This document shows positions 10,155-19,210 of a stretch of 64,000 nt of DNA, piece after piece. The notes under the pieces are model-generated. The model was not told the origin of the DNA, made no database searches, and saw only the letters and a program-made list of their open reading frames with translations. Every line of letters begins with the position of its first letter. Position 1 is the stretch's first letter. The DNA is from Kaistella faecalis (GTDB lineage: Bacteria; Bacteroidota; Bacteroidia; Flavobacteriales; Weeksellaceae): contig NZ_CP078067.1 of assembly GCF_019195395.1 (NCBI RefSeq), positions 682,001-746,000 on the forward strand. The letters are read 5' to 3'. The position numbers and the translations under genes are program-made.

Positions 10155-10162
10155 CAAAGATA
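10155..10162 (-). promoter_or_regulatory. -7 promoter box of the queD unit, very close to the ATG
   Basis: TATCTTTG on the - strand. Only 4 nt separate its last base from the A of the queD ATG at 10150, so transcription should start at or next to the start codon. Confidence 0.65.
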
Positions 10163-10238
10163 AGATTTTGAGAGGATAATGTGATGATTTGGAAATTGTG
10201 ATGATGCGATGATGAAATACAGAATCTTTATACAAGAA

Positions 10239-10266
10239 AATCCTCCTGCAAAAATGCAAGAGGATT
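10239..10266 (-). terminator. Terminator of aceBA
   Basis: aatcctc / gaggatt with an inner ctgca-tgcaa extension. On the - strand the stem is followed by TTTTC. It lies 34 nt after the aceA stop. Confidence 0.75.
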
Positions 10267-10300
10267 GATTAACAATTATATAAATAAAAAACTACTATAT

Positions 10301-11587
10301 TTAGTGAAACTGTGCAGATTCAGTAGAATCTTTCATCGCCACAACGGACGAGTTTCCTGCTGTAATAACGGTTTGAAGTGCATCGAAATAACCGGTTCCT
10401 ACAAAACTCTGGTGTTTCACCGCGCGGAAACCTTCTTTCTGCAAAGCAAATTCTCTTTCCTGAAGTTCGCTGTAACCGGCCATTCCGCGTTTTTTGTACG
10501 CCAAAGCCAATTCAAACATTGATGTATTTAGGGCATGGAAACCGGCAAGCGTTATAAACTGGAATTTATAACCCATTTTCGCTAATTCTTCACGGAAAGT
10601 TTCCATTTCCGGAACGGAAAGTTTGGCAGCCCAATTGAAAGAGGGCGAACAGTTGTAGGCCAGCATTTTTCCCGGAAATTTCGCGTGGATGCCTTCAGCA
10701 AATTTTCTTGCATAATCCAAATCCGGGTTTGAGGTTTCCATCCAGATCAGATCTGCGTAAGGTGCATAGGAAAGTCCTCTGTCGATGCCCTGCTCGACTC
10801 CGTTATTTACTTCAAAAAAACCTTCTGTCGTTCTTTTTCCGGTCACAAATTTCTGATCGCGTTCATCAATATCAGAAGTCAGCAAATCAGCCGCGTCAGC
10901 ATCCGTTCTGGCTACCACAATGGTGGGAACTCCGCAAACATCGGCTGCAAGTCGTGCTGCAATAAGTTTGTTAACCGCTTCCTGAGTTGGAACAAGAACT
11001 TTTCCGCCCAAATGTCCGCATTTTTTAGCGGAAGATAACTGGTCTTCGAAATGAACTCCTGCTGCACCGGATTCAATCATTTGCTTCATCAGTTCGTATG
11101 CATTCAAATTCCCTCCGAAACCGGCTTCAGCATCAGCCACAATCGGAACAAGATATTCTTTTCTGTTGACTTCATCCACTTCGTTGACCGACTGAATCTG
11201 ATCAGCTCTTAACAAAGCATTATTAATTCTTTTCACCACACTTGGGACAGAATTCGCGGGATAAAGACTCTGATCCGGATACATTTCGCCGCTTAAATTG
11301 GCATCTGCAGCAACCTGCCAGCCGGAAAGATAAATTGCCTCCAAACCTGCATCTACTTCCTGCACTGCCTGGTTTCCGGTAAGCGCGCCTAATCCTGCGA
11401 CAAAATCCTGATTATTGAGTTTCTCCCACAGTTTCTCTGACATGAGTTTGGCGATGGTGTAATCGAGCTGGTAAGAACCTCTCAATTTTAATACTTCTTC
11501 TGCGGAATACGGTCTTTCAACACCGATCCATCTTGGGTTTTCCAGCCAGTCCTGTTCAAGCCGGCGGATTTGTTCCTGATTTTTCAT
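10301..11587 (-). CDS. aceA: Isocitrate lyase
   Basis: Cleaves isocitrate to glyoxylate and succinate, the first step of the glyoxylate shunt for growth on acetate or fatty acids. The catalytic KKCGHLGGK loop is intact, as are [29 protein letters not shown] and YNCSPSFNW. 428 residues is the usual length of the bacterial short form. It lies 32 nt downstream of aceB and is followed by a terminator at 10239-10266. The pair is divergent from a RamB/ScfR-like regulator, the type of protein that controls these genes in actinobacteria. Confidence 0.97.
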   Translation of the reverse strand: MKNQEQIRRLEQDWLENPRWIGVERPYSAEEVLKLRGSYQLDYTIAKLMSEKLWEKLNNQDFVAGLGALTGNQAVQEVDAGLEAIYLSGWQVAADANLSGEMYPDQSLYPANSVPSVVKRINNALLRADQIQSVNEVDEVNRKEYLVPIVADAEAGFGGNLNAYELMKQMIESGAAGVHFEDQLSSAKKCGHLGGKVLVPTQEAVNKLIAARLAADVCGVPTIVVARTDADAADLLTSDIDERDQKFVTGKRTTEGFFEVNNGVEQGIDRGLSYAPYADLIWMETSNPDLDYARKFAEGIHAKFPGKMLAYNCSPSFNWAAKLSVPEMETFREELAKMGYKFQFITLAGFHALNTSMFELALAYKKRGMAGYSELQEREFALQKEGFRAVKHQSFVGTGYFDALQTVITAGNSSVVAMKDSTESAQFH

Positions 11588-11619
11588 AATATTTTGGATT
11601 TGATTTTTTAGTGAAATAC

Positions 11620-13197
11620 TTAAATGAATTGATAGGCTTTCAGGGTCAGGAATTCTTCGAAATGGTCATTCAGAACTAAGTCATCAAAAATTTCTGTCGC
11701 TAACCCGAATTTTCCGTTATGATAGCGCTCTTCGCCTACGTAGTTTTTAATCTTCTGAAGTTCTTCTTCCTGCCACTGCAAAACCATCGCGGGCAATAAG
11801 GTTCTCCCGTCATCCAGTTTTGCTTCATTTTTAAGCCACTGCCAAACCTGCGTTCTGGAAATTTCAGCGGTTGCAGCGTCTTCCATTAAATTATAAAGCG
11901 CGGCGGCTCCGATTCCCATCAGCCAGGATTCGATGTAGAGAATTCCGACGTTGATGTTTTTCCTGACCCCATTTTCTGTGATAGTGCCTTTTGGAATTTC
12001 GAGCAGATCAGCTTCTGAAATGTGATATTCTTCAAACTTTTTTTGAATCTGGTTTTTCTCAGGCATCAAATCATCAAAGATTTTTTTTGCCACAGGGACG
12101 AGTCCGGGATGCGCGACCCAGGTTCCGTCGTGTCCGTTTTTCACTTCTCTTTCCTTATCGGCACGTACTTTCGCGTATGCAATCTCGTTTTCCTCTTCGT
12201 TGTTTTTCACCGGAATCTGCGCTGCCATACCGCCCATTGCGTGTACATTTCTTTTGTGGCAAACCTGAATCACCCGTTTTGAATAGGCACTCATAAAAGG
12301 AGAAGTCATGGTCACCTGATCTCTGTCCGGCACGAGAAATTCCGGCAGATTTCTGAATTTTTTGATGTAGGAAAAAATATAATCCCATCTTCCGCAATTG
12401 AGTCCCGCACTGTGTTCTTGAAGTTCAAATAAAATTTCGTCGAGCTGAAAAGCCGCGGTAATGGTTTCGATAAGAACAGTAGCTTTGATGGTTCCCTGTG
12501 GGATTTTAAGGTAATCCTGAGAAAATTTAAAAACTTCATTCCACCATCTCGCTTCAAGATAATGCTCGAGTTTTGGAAGATAGAAGTAAGGTCCGCTGCC
12601 GTTTTCGATGAGTTTCTTGGCATTTCTGAAAAAATAGATTCCGAAATCAGTTAAGGAAGCTGAGACTCTTTCCCCATCAATTTCAATATTTTTCTCTTCA
12701 AGATGCAATCCTCTCGGACGAACCAATAAAACAGCTGTTTTATCATTCAGCTCGTAACTTTTACCGTTTTCATTTTGGAAACTGATGGTACGGTTTACGG
12801 CATCGGAAAGGTTTTTTTGCCCCTCCATGCAGTTTTCAAATGTGGGAGAATTACTGTCCTCAAAATCGGCCATAAATGTTGAAGCACCTGAATTTAGGGC
12901 ATTGATGATCATTTTACGTTCCACCGGCCCGGTAATTTCTACTCTTCTGTCGAGTAAATCTTCAGGAAGCGCGCTGCAGATCCAATCAGTTTCTCTGATT
13001 TCTTTGGTTTCGGGTAAAAAAACGGGAAGATGGTGATGATCAAATTCAACCTGTTTCATCTTTCTGGCAACAAGCAGTTTATTTCTTTCCGCATTAAATC
13101 TTACGTGAAGCTCGATAAGAAAATCGATCAAATCGGAAGTAAAAATATCTCTATGAGGTCTGTCTGCCAGAATTTTAAATTGTGTTGCCGTCTCCAT
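11620..13197 (-). CDS. aceB: Malate synthase A
   Basis: Condenses glyoxylate with acetyl-CoA to malate, the second step of the glyoxylate shunt. The protein has the family A signatures [30 protein letters not shown] and [18 protein letters not shown] and a C-terminal helical plug; 525 residues matches E. coli-type AceB. An ATG at 13230 would add 11 residues (MPYVNHKILIN) but overlaps the -7 box TAGATTTG at 13228-13235, so I start at METATQF, 13197. First gene of the aceB-aceA unit. Confidence 0.96.
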   Translation of the reverse strand: METATQFKILADRPHRDIFTSDLIDFLIELHVRFNAERNKLLVARKMKQVEFDHHHLPVFLPETKEIRETDWICSALPEDLLDRRVEITGPVERKMIINALNSGASTFMADFEDSNSPTFENCMEGQKNLSDAVNRTISFQNENGKSYELNDKTAVLLVRPRGLHLEEKNIEIDGERVSASLTDFGIYFFRNAKKLIENGSGPYFYLPKLEHYLEARWWNEVFKFSQDYLKIPQGTIKATVLIETITAAFQLDEILFELQEHSAGLNCGRWDYIFSYIKKFRNLPEFLVPDRDQVTMTSPFMSAYSKRVIQVCHKRNVHAMGGMAAQIPVKNNEEENEIAYAKVRADKEREVKNGHDGTWVAHPGLVPVAKKIFDDLMPEKNQIQKKFEEYHISEADLLEIPKGTITENGVRKNINVGILYIESWLMGIGAAALYNLMEDAATAEISRTQVWQWLKNEAKLDDGRTLLPAMVLQWQEEELQKIKNYVGEERYHNGKFGLATEIFDDLVLNDHFEEFLTLKAYQFI

Positions 13198-13227
13198 ATT
13201 AATTAATATTTTGTGATTAACATATGG

Positions 13228-13235
13228 CAAATCTA
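13228..13235 (-). promoter_or_regulatory. -7 promoter box of aceBA
   Basis: TAGATTTG on the - strand fits TAnnTTTG and lies 30 nt before the aceB ATG at 13197. The 14-bp palindrome at 13255-13268 starts 19 bp upstream, where the -33 region should be. Confidence 0.65.
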
Positions 13236-13254
13236 AATAAAATTTTTCACTTAC

Positions 13255-13268
13255 AGCGAACGTTCGCT
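13255..13268. promoter_or_regulatory. Perfect palindrome agcgaacgttcgct between aceB and its divergent regulator, likely operator
   Basis: A 14-bp perfect inverted repeat made of two GCGAAC half-sites in head-to-head orientation. A third half-site, GCGAAC, lies at 13291-13296, 35 bp from the first. The palindrome covers the -33 area of the aceBA promoter, and the extra half-site lies just upstream of the regulator's own -7 box (13314-13321). The arrangement suggests binding by the adjacent HTH regulator and autoregulation. The assignment of the protein to the site is inference. Confidence 0.6.
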
Positions 13269-13313
13269 AAATTTTAAAATAAATAATTATGCGAACACCA
13301 GTTCTTTTTTAAT

Positions 13314-13321
13314 TAACTTTG
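13314..13321 (+). promoter_or_regulatory. -7 promoter box of the RamB/ScfR-like regulator gene
   Basis: TAACTTTG matches TAnnTTTG and lies 54 nt upstream of the ATG at 13376. Confidence 0.55.
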
Positions 13322-13375
13322 TAACCATCGCATTTCTAAAACTATTTAGAAAGATTATAAATTTAAACTGAGACT

Positions 13376-14845
13376 ATGAGGCACGACGGCGAATTCATTA
13401 AAACCGTTTTCGGACTGAAAATGAAACAGTTCCGGCAGAAAAGAAATATTTCCCTGCAGGAGCTTTCTAACCAAACCGGATTATCAAAATCGTACCTTAA
13501 CGAGATTGAAAACGGCAAAAAATATCCAAAACATGATAAAATCGCGCAACTTGCAACGGCCTTAAATTGCACTTACAACGATTTAGTTTCAACAAAACTC
13601 GACAAAAGCCTTTCGCCGATTGTAGAAATAATTCAGTCGGATTTTTTTAAGGAAATACCACTTGATCTTTTCGGGATCAACAAAAATAACCTCATCAGCA
13701 TCATCAGCGATGCCCCGAAAAAAGTCACCGCTTTCGTCAACACATTGATTGAAATTTCAAAAAACTATAATCTCAGCAAAGAGCGTTTCTATTTCGCGGT
13801 AGTGAGGAGTTTCCAGGAACTTTATGATAATTATTTCCCGGAAATAGAGGAAAAAGCTTCTGCGTATTCAATAGAAAACCAGATTCCATACAAACCTAAT
13901 TCTGCAGATCTTGAAAAAATTCTGACCGAAAAGTTTCATTATGAAATCAGAAATGTCGGTTTTGAAAAATATGGCGCAACAGGAAAACTGCGTTCACTTT
14001 ATATCCCTGAAAAAAGGCTTCTGCTGTTGAATGAACTGCTGGATGAGGATCAGAAAACCTTCATTTTTGCCAAAGAAATCGGTTATAATGTCTTGAATCT
14101 TAACCCAAGACCCAATACGTATTCATGGCTGGATTTCACGAGTTTCGAAGAATTGCTCAGCAATTATTACGCATCGTATTTTGCAGGCTGTCTTTTGATA
14201 CACAAAGGAATTCTGACAGAAAAACTCTCACAGTTTTTCAGATTGGAAGAATGGGAACCTGAGAATTTTGAGAACTTGATTGCAGAATTCACCAATTCTC
14301 CCGAAACGTTCTATTACCGGCTTACCAATATTCTGCCACAGGAGCACGGAATCAAGGATTTGTTCTATCTGTGTTTCACGAAAAAGAAAAATTCAGAAAA
14401 GCTCGAAATCCTGAAGGAACTTCATCTGAACCAGCAGCAGGCGCCGCACGCCAACGCGACGAACGAACACTACTGCAGACGGTGGATTGCTGTTAAAAAC
14501 CTGATGATTCTAAAGGAAAATGAAACGGTAACCGACGCGCAGATTTCTCATTATAAAGACAGCGGACTTACTTATCTTGTACTTTCAACTTCGCAGAAAA
14601 ATCCTTTTTCCGATGGAACAAACAGAAGTTATTGCTTAGGAATTCTGCTGAATTCAAATTCTTTGAAAAAAATAAATTTCGCTAAAAGCGACCGAATCAA
14701 AACTGTAAACGTTGGCGTAACCTGCGAAGTCTGCAGCATCCCGAACTGCGAAGTCCGACAGGCGCCACCCGTGCGCCTGGAAAAGGAAATCTTTAATGAA
14801 AACATGAAAAAATCAATCCTGATGATTAAAAAAGATATGATGTAG
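13376..14845 (+). CDS. XRE-type regulator of the RamB/ScfR (DUF2083) family, probable regulator of aceBA
   Basis: 489-residue cytosolic transcription factor. An XRE helix-turn-helix occupies about residues 13-68 (ISLQELSNQTGLSKSYLNEIENGKKYPK). The middle is related to the IrrE/ImmA peptidase region, but where HExxH is expected the sequence reads AKEIGYN, so peptidase activity is unlikely. The C-terminal domain has EHYCRRW and the cluster CEVCSIPNC with RQAPP (450-465), characteristic of the family that includes RamB, PrpR and ScfR. Some members respond to short-chain acyl-CoA. It is divergent from aceB-aceA, which RamB controls in Corynebacterium, so control of the glyoxylate shunt is a strong inference. 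Three GCGAAC half-sites lie between the genes. Confidence 0.85.
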   Translation: MRHDGEFIKTVFGLKMKQFRQKRNISLQELSNQTGLSKSYLNEIENGKKYPKHDKIAQLATALNCTYNDLVSTKLDKSLSPIVEIIQSDFFKEIPLDLFGINKNNLISIISDAPKKVTAFVNTLIEISKNYNLSKERFYFAVVRSFQELYDNYFPEIEEKASAYSIENQIPYKPNSADLEKILTEKFHYEIRNVGFEKYGATGKLRSLYIPEKRLLLLNELLDEDQKTFIFAKEIGYNVLNLNPRPNTYSWLDFTSFEELLSNYYASYFAGCLLIHKGILTEKLSQFFRLEEWEPENFENLIAEFTNSPETFYYRLTNILPQEHGIKDLFYLCFTKKKNSEKLEILKELHLNQQQAPHANATNEHYCRRWIAVKNLMILKENETVTDAQISHYKDSGLTYLVLSTSQKNPFSDGTNRSYCLGILLNSNSLKKINFAKSDRIKTVNVGVTCEVCSIPNCEVRQAPPVRLEKEIFNENMKKSILMIKKDMM

Positions 14846-14894
14846 ATTTTGGAGCGCTGAAATTTGTAACTTTAAATTCACCAAACATCAGATT

Positions 14895-15545
14895 GTGATT
14901 CTAAATTTACTGTTTCCGAACCGCTGCCTCGAGTGCAACCAAATTATCAGTGCTGATGAACTCGTATGCGGAATCTGCATGGACCAGATTCTGTTTACCC
15001 ATCACGATTTTTCTGAAAGCAACCTGCTGAAAGAACGTTGTTCACTTTTATTTCCCGTTGAAAATGCATTTGCCCTGATGCAGTTTGAAGAAGAAAGTTT
15101 AAGCCGCAAAATCGTTCATCAACTTAAATACGGAAGCCGGGAAAAAACAGGAAAAATACTGGCAGAATGGACAGGTGAAAGAATTCATTTTGATGACAAC
15201 AAACCCGATCTCATGGTTTCTGTTCCGCTACATCCGAAAAAACTAAAGGAAAGAGGCTATAACCAGCTTCATCTTTTTACCAAAACTTTATCGGAAACAC
15301 TCCAAATCCCCTTCGATCATCATTTGATCAAAAGAAATTTTTACCAAAAAGCCCAGGCAAAGAAAGACAAATCGCACCGAACTGAAACTGAGAATCTTTT
15401 TTCAGTGACGAAGGAAATTTCAGATAAGCATGTCTTGCTGATTGATGATGTTTTCACTACCGGAAATACCATGAGTTCCGTTGCGTGGGAAATCCTGAAA
15501 GCCGGTAACAATAAAGTTTCCGTTCTCGTAATGGCGGTTGATTAA
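14895..15545 (+). CDS. ComF family phosphoribosyltransferase-like protein
   Basis: 216 residues: an N-terminal zinc-ribbon with C11, C14, C25 and C28 (CLEC...CGIC), then a type I phosphoribosyltransferase fold with the PRPP loop VLLIDDVFTTGNTM near residues 175-190. ComF proteins are needed for DNA uptake in naturally competent bacteria, possibly bridging helicase functions; whether this one acts in competence is unknown. The start codon is GTG at 14895 and gives the normal N terminus. It lies 49 nt after the regulator gene and converges closely on upp. Confidence 0.88.
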   Translation: MILNLLFPNRCLECNQIISADELVCGICMDQILFTHHDFSESNLLKERCSLLFPVENAFALMQFEEESLSRKIVHQLKYGSREKTGKILAEWTGERIHFDDNKPDLMVSVPLHPKKLKERGYNQLHLFTKTLSETLQIPFDHHLIKRNFYQKAQAKKDKSHRTETENLFSVTKEISDKHVLLIDDVFTTGNTMSSVAWEILKAGNNKVSVLVMAVD

Positions 15546-15565
15546 GGTTGAGGTTGAGGCTGAGA

Positions 15566-16216
15566 TTATCGCTGAAGTTTTTCGCCGTACGATAAATCAC
15601 CCGCGTCTCCAAGACCGGGAGTGATATATCCTTTCGATGTTAAATTTTCATCAATAACTCCAACCCAAATTTGCGCATCCGGATATTCGTTCTGAATGGT
15701 TTCAACGCCCTGTTTTGATGCAATTGCTGCAACAATGTGTAGTTGGGTGGGTTTACCGTGGTTCAGCAAATCTTTAATCGCTTCAATTAAACTTGCACCG
15801 GTAGCCAACATGGGATCGGCTACAATCAAAGGTCTTCCATCGATATTGGGGCAGGTAAGATAATCCTGTTTAATCGAGAAATAATCGTTCGCATCATGTT
15901 TTCTGTAAGCGGCAACAAAACCGCAGTCTGCTTTATCAAGATAATTCAGAATTCCCTGAAAAAGAGGAACGCCGGCTCTTAAAATCGTTGTAATAACAGG
16001 CTGAACAGCGATTTCCTTAACCTGAATTTTATCCAAAGGAGTTGCAATCTCCATCTCCTTAACTTCCAGACCTTTGCTGATTTCGAATGCTGCAATTTCA
16101 CCAATGCGTTCCATATTTCTGCGGAATTTCATGCGGTCATTTTGCAGTTCTACGTTTCGGAGTTCATTGATCCAGGTATTGACAAGGGAGAATTGATCGG
16201 ATAAAACGGTAATCAT
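15566..16216 (-). CDS. upp: Uracil phosphoribosyltransferase
   Basis: Salvages uracil with PRPP to UMP in the cytosol. The PRPP-binding signature VADPMLATGASLIEAI, the RAGVP motif, and the C-terminal PGLGDAGD uracil-binding loop are all present. 216 residues is normal. It is monocistronic: der ends upstream with its own terminator, and comF converges with a 20-nt gap. Confidence 0.96.
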   Translation of the reverse strand: MITVLSDQFSLVNTWINELRNVELQNDRMKFRRNMERIGEIAAFEISKGLEVKEMEIATPLDKIQVKEIAVQPVITTILRAGVPLFQGILNYLDKADCGFVAAYRKHDANDYFSIKQDYLTCPNIDGRPLIVADPMLATGASLIEAIKDLLNHGKPTQLHIVAAIASKQGVETIQNEYPDAQIWVGVIDENLTSKGYITPGLGDAGDLSYGEKLQR

Positions 16217-16262
16217 AGTAGTTATTTGTGCGGTAAAGTTCGGGAAAATATAATGTATTAAA

Positions 16263-16291
16263 AAGCCTTTCAGAAAAATTCTGAAAGGCTT
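16263..16291 (-). terminator. Terminator of der
   Basis: An 11-bp perfect stem aagcctttcag / ctgaaaggctt with a seven-base loop. On the - strand it is followed by a T-rich tail. Confidence 0.85.
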
Positions 16292-16297
16292 AGGTTT

Positions 16298-17608
16298 TTA
16301 CTTCTGACGGAAATATATTTCAATAGGAACACCAGTAAAACCAAACTGTTTCCGCAGCTGATTTTCGGTAAACCTCTTGTAACTTTCTTTTACGTATTGA
16401 GGAAGATTGCAGAAGAATACAAATTGCGGACTCGGCGTGGGAAGCTGTACACAGTATTTAATTTTCACATACTTTCCTTTGATTGCAGGCGGCGGAGTGT
16501 GTTCAAAAATCGGCAGCATGACTTCATTGAGTTTTGAGGTCTTGATTTTCTTCGCGCGGTTTTCATACACCTCCATCGCTACTTCGACTGTTCTCAGAAT
16601 TCTCTGTTTGGTTAAAGCTGAAACGAAGAGGATTGGAATATCTGTAAACTGACCAATTCTTTCCTTAATCTGGTTCTCGAAATCCAGCGCGGTATTGGTT
16701 TTTTTATCTTCAACCAAATCCCACTTGTTCACCACGATTACAATTCCCTTTCTGTTTTTCTGAGCGAGTCCGAAAATATTCATATCCTGGGATTCCCATC
16801 CTAAAGTAGCATCAACCATGATGATCACAACATCAGAATACTCAATAGAACGTATGGAACGCATCACCGAATAAAATTCCAGATCCTCCTTCACTTTGGC
16901 TTTACGGCGCATTCCGGCTGTATCTACCAAAACAAACTCGTGTCCGAATTTGTTATACAGCGTTTCAATGGAATCCCGTGTAGTTCCCGCGATATCAGTT
17001 ACGATATTTCGTTCTACATCAAGCAATGCGTTGGTTAAAGTTGATTTTCCGACATTTGGTCTCCCTGCAATGGTGATTTTAGGTAATCCTTCAAACGGAT
17101 CTTTATATTCTGTGGTTGGGAATTCATTCACGATATCATCCAGCAGTTCTCCCGTTCCGGATCCTGTTGCAGAAGATAAAGTGTAGTATTTTTCGATACC
17201 TAACTGATAAAATTCGGTAGCAGCGAGTTCTTCGGTAGCTGAATCAACCTTGTTTACCGTAACATAAACCGGCTTATTCGAACGGCGGAGCATTTCATGG
17301 ATTTCCTGATCGGTATCCGTTAATCCTTCGTCTACATTCAGCATGAAGATGATTGAAGTAGCTTCGTCAATTGCCAACTGTACCTGTTTCGAAATTTCTT
17401 CCTGAAAGATATCATCAGTATTAACCTCATAACCACCAGTATCAATTACAGTGAATTCGATTCCATTCCAGTCAGATTTGCCGTAATGGCGGTCTCTGGT
17501 AACTCCGGAAGTTGAATCTACGATAGCTTCTCTTCTCTCTAAAAACCGGTTAAAAAGGGTTGATTTTCCTACGTTGGGGCGCCCAACGATCGCAACGATA
17601 TTGCTCAT
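16298..17608 (-). CDS. der: GTPase Der (EngA), ribosome assembly
   Basis: Double GTPase needed for maturation of the 50S subunit. Two tandem G domains each begin with GRPNVGKSTL (near residues 8 and 181), with DTGG/DTAG G3 motifs and NKVD/NKWD G4 motifs, then a C-terminal KH-like domain (residues about 350-436). 436 residues is the standard length. A -7 box at 17674-17681 and a small leader hairpin (17645-17659) lie upstream. Identification is secure. Confidence 0.97.
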   Translation of the reverse strand: MSNIVAIVGRPNVGKSTLFNRFLERREAIVDSTSGVTRDRHYGKSDWNGIEFTVIDTGGYEVNTDDIFQEEISKQVQLAIDEATSIIFMLNVDEGLTDTDQEIHEMLRRSNKPVYVTVNKVDSATEELAATEFYQLGIEKYYTLSSATGSGTGELLDDIVNEFPTTEYKDPFEGLPKITIAGRPNVGKSTLTNALLDVERNIVTDIAGTTRDSIETLYNKFGHEFVLVDTAGMRRKAKVKEDLEFYSVMRSIRSIEYSDVVIIMVDATLGWESQDMNIFGLAQKNRKGIVIVVNKWDLVEDKKTNTALDFENQIKERIGQFTDIPILFVSALTKQRILRTVEVAMEVYENRAKKIKTSKLNEVMLPIFEHTPPPAIKGKYVKIKYCVQLPTPSPQFVFFCNLPQYVKESYKRFTENQLRKQFGFTGVPIEIYFRQK

Positions 17609-17673
17609 TAAATTTTGTTTAATAATGTAATTATTAATGGGTTACTCGAACTTTTCGAGCCCAAAAATTTTTG

Positions 17674-17681
17674 CAAAGATA
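17674..17681 (-). promoter_or_regulatory. -7 promoter box of der
   Basis: TATCTTTG on the - strand, 65 nt before the ATG. The presumed leader contains the hairpin ctcgaa-ctt-ttcgag at 17645-17659, of unknown role. Confidence 0.6.
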
Positions 17682-17727
17682 GTCTATTTAAATTTAGGAA
17701 TACGGGAGAACTCCGATAAAACATTCG

Positions 17728-17806
17728 TAGCCCCGATGGAAACGGCATCCTTTTTTGGTGACTGAGCGGAAGCGAAATCACCAAAAAAGATAAAGTGGAC
17801 AGCGGG
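17728..17806. repeat. REP-like intergenic hairpin repeat
   Basis: A non-coding element of about 80 bp between der and murA with a long imperfect stem: ccttttttggtga pairs with tcaccaaaaaag around a GC-richer loop containing tgagcggaagcga. The flanks read tagccccgatgg on the left and acagcggg on the right. I associate this layout (gccccgat..., a T-rich arm, the matching A-rich arm, ...agcggg) with intergenic repeats present in many copies in flavobacterial genomes. No second copy is in this window, so the repeat status rests on recollection. A 79-codon ORF reading through it is not credible as a gene. Confidence 0.55.
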
Positions 17807-17850
17807 TGAAGACTTGAAAAGAAAACTAAACCTTGGTTGCTCCCCATAAA

Positions 17851-17877
17851 AAAGCCATTTCCCCGAGAAAATGGCTT
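17851..17877 (-). terminator. Terminator of the DUF4290-murA unit
   Basis: Stem aaagccattt / aaatggcttt with a short loop; six T residues follow on the - strand, 23 nt after the murA stop. Confidence 0.85.
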
Positions 17878-17899
17878 TGTATATTTTACTTTTTCTGAA

Positions 17900-19207
17900 T
17901 TAAATTCTTTCGATGTCCGCGCCGAGTGCTTTCAGCCTGCCGTCGATGTTTTCATAGCCACGGTCGATTTGCTCTATATTGTGGATTGTTGAATTTCCTT
18001 CCGCAGAAAGTGCCGCGATCAGCAATGCGTTTCCGGCTCTGATATCCGGGGAAATCATTGTTGTACCGCGTAATGGCGACTCATGATTTAAGCCCACTAC
18101 CGTTGCTCTGTGCGGATCACACAGAATAATCTGCGCGCCCATATCGATGAGTTTATCGACGAAGAACAAACGGGATTCAAACATTTTCTGATGCACAAGA
18201 ACAGTTCCTTTAGCCTGAGTTGCCACCACCAGAATAATAGAAAGCAAATCGGGTGTAAATCCAGGCCAAGGCGCATCTGAAACCGTAAGGATGGAACCGT
18301 CGATAAATTTCTGGATTTTATAATGGTCCTGTGCCGGAATATAAATATCGTCGCCACGCTGCTCAAGGCTGATTCCTAATTTTCTGAAGGTATTGGGAAT
18401 AACGCCCAACTCGTTCCAGTTCACGTTTTTAATGGTGATTTCCGATTTCGTCATGGCTGCGAGGCCAATCCAGGAACCGATTTCAACCATATCCGGCAAC
18501 ATGGTGTGTTCTGTCCCGTGCAGCTGATCAACTCCTTCAATAATCAACAGATTAGAGCCGATTCCGGAGATATTGGCACCCATTCTGTTGAGCATTTTAC
18601 AAAGTTGCTGCAGGTAAGGTTCGCAGGCCGCATTGTAAATACTGGTTTTTCCTTTGGCTAAAACGGCCGCCATTACAATATTGGCGGTTCCTGTTACAGA
18701 AGCTTCTTCCAACAGGATAAATTTCCCGTGGAGTTCCTTGGCCTTTAATGAATAAAGATATTCGTTTTCGTCATAGTGAAATTCGGCACCGAGTTCCACA
18801 AAACCCTGGAAATGCGTGTCCAGACGTCTTCTTCCGATTTTATCACCACCGGGAGTCGGCATATATGCTTCGCCAAATCTTGCAAGCATTGGTCCCAGAA
18901 GCATAATAGAGCCGCGGAGTTTAGAACCGTCTTTCTTAAAATCGTTGGACTTGATATAATCAAAGTTTACAGCATCTGATTTGAAAGTGTAATCTCCATG
19001 AGCATTTTTAGTAATTTTCACCCCAAAATCCCCAAGGATTTCAATCAGTCTGTTGACATCGTGGATGTCGGGGATATTTTTAACCCTTACTTCATCGTCG
19101 GTCAGCAAAACCGCACATAAAATTTGAAGCGCTTCATTTTTCGCTCCCTGTGGAGTGATTTCACCCTGCAGCTTTTTCCCGCCTTTTATTTTAAATGATC
19201 CGCTCAT
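17900..19207 (-). CDS. murA: UDP-N-acetylglucosamine 1-carboxyvinyltransferase with Asp at the catalytic Cys position
   Basis: Transfers enolpyruvate from PEP to UDP-GlcNAc, the first committed step of peptidoglycan synthesis. 435 residues of the EPSP-synthase fold are complete: K23-N24 in QGAKNEA, RGSIMLLGPMLARFG, and the final YENIDGRLKALGADI. In E. coli the active-site loop reads PGGC with Cys115; here the aligned loop reads PGGDKIGRRRLDTH, so D122 replaces the Cys. This substitution is known from Mycobacterium and Chlamydia MurA and makes the enzyme insensitive to fosfomycin. It lies 3 nt after the DUF4290 gene. Confidence 0.95.
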   Translation of the reverse strand: MSGSFKIKGGKKLQGEITPQGAKNEALQILCAVLLTDDEVRVKNIPDIHDVNRLIEILGDFGVKITKNAHGDYTFKSDAVNFDYIKSNDFKKDGSKLRGSIMLLGPMLARFGEAYMPTPGGDKIGRRRLDTHFQGFVELGAEFHYDENEYLYSLKAKELHGKFILLEEASVTGTANIVMAAVLAKGKTSIYNAACEPYLQQLCKMLNRMGANISGIGSNLLIIEGVDQLHGTEHTMLPDMVEIGSWIGLAAMTKSEITIKNVNWNELGVIPNTFRKLGISLEQRGDDIYIPAQDHYKIQKFIDGSILTVSDAPWPGFTPDLLSIILVVATQAKGTVLVHQKMFESRLFFVDKLIDMGAQIILCDPHRATVVGLNHESPLRGTTMISPDIRAGNALLIAALSAEGNSTIHNIEQIDRGYENIDGRLKALGADIERI

Positions 19208-19210
19208 CTT

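Noticed and set aside
9668..10171. 167-codon + strand ORF opposite queD
   Set aside because: Fully antisense to queD, whose protein is clearly homologous; the antisense product shows no family motif.
10160..10235. Repeated gatgat/gtgatgat triplets between queD and aceA
   Set aside because: Irregular and short; looks like simple low-complexity sequence without symmetry of an operator.
17608..17847. 79-codon ORF on the - strand upstream of der
   Set aside because: It reads through the REP-like hairpin and the der promoter; composition is Ser/Leu-rich without any motif, and der has its own -7 box inside it.
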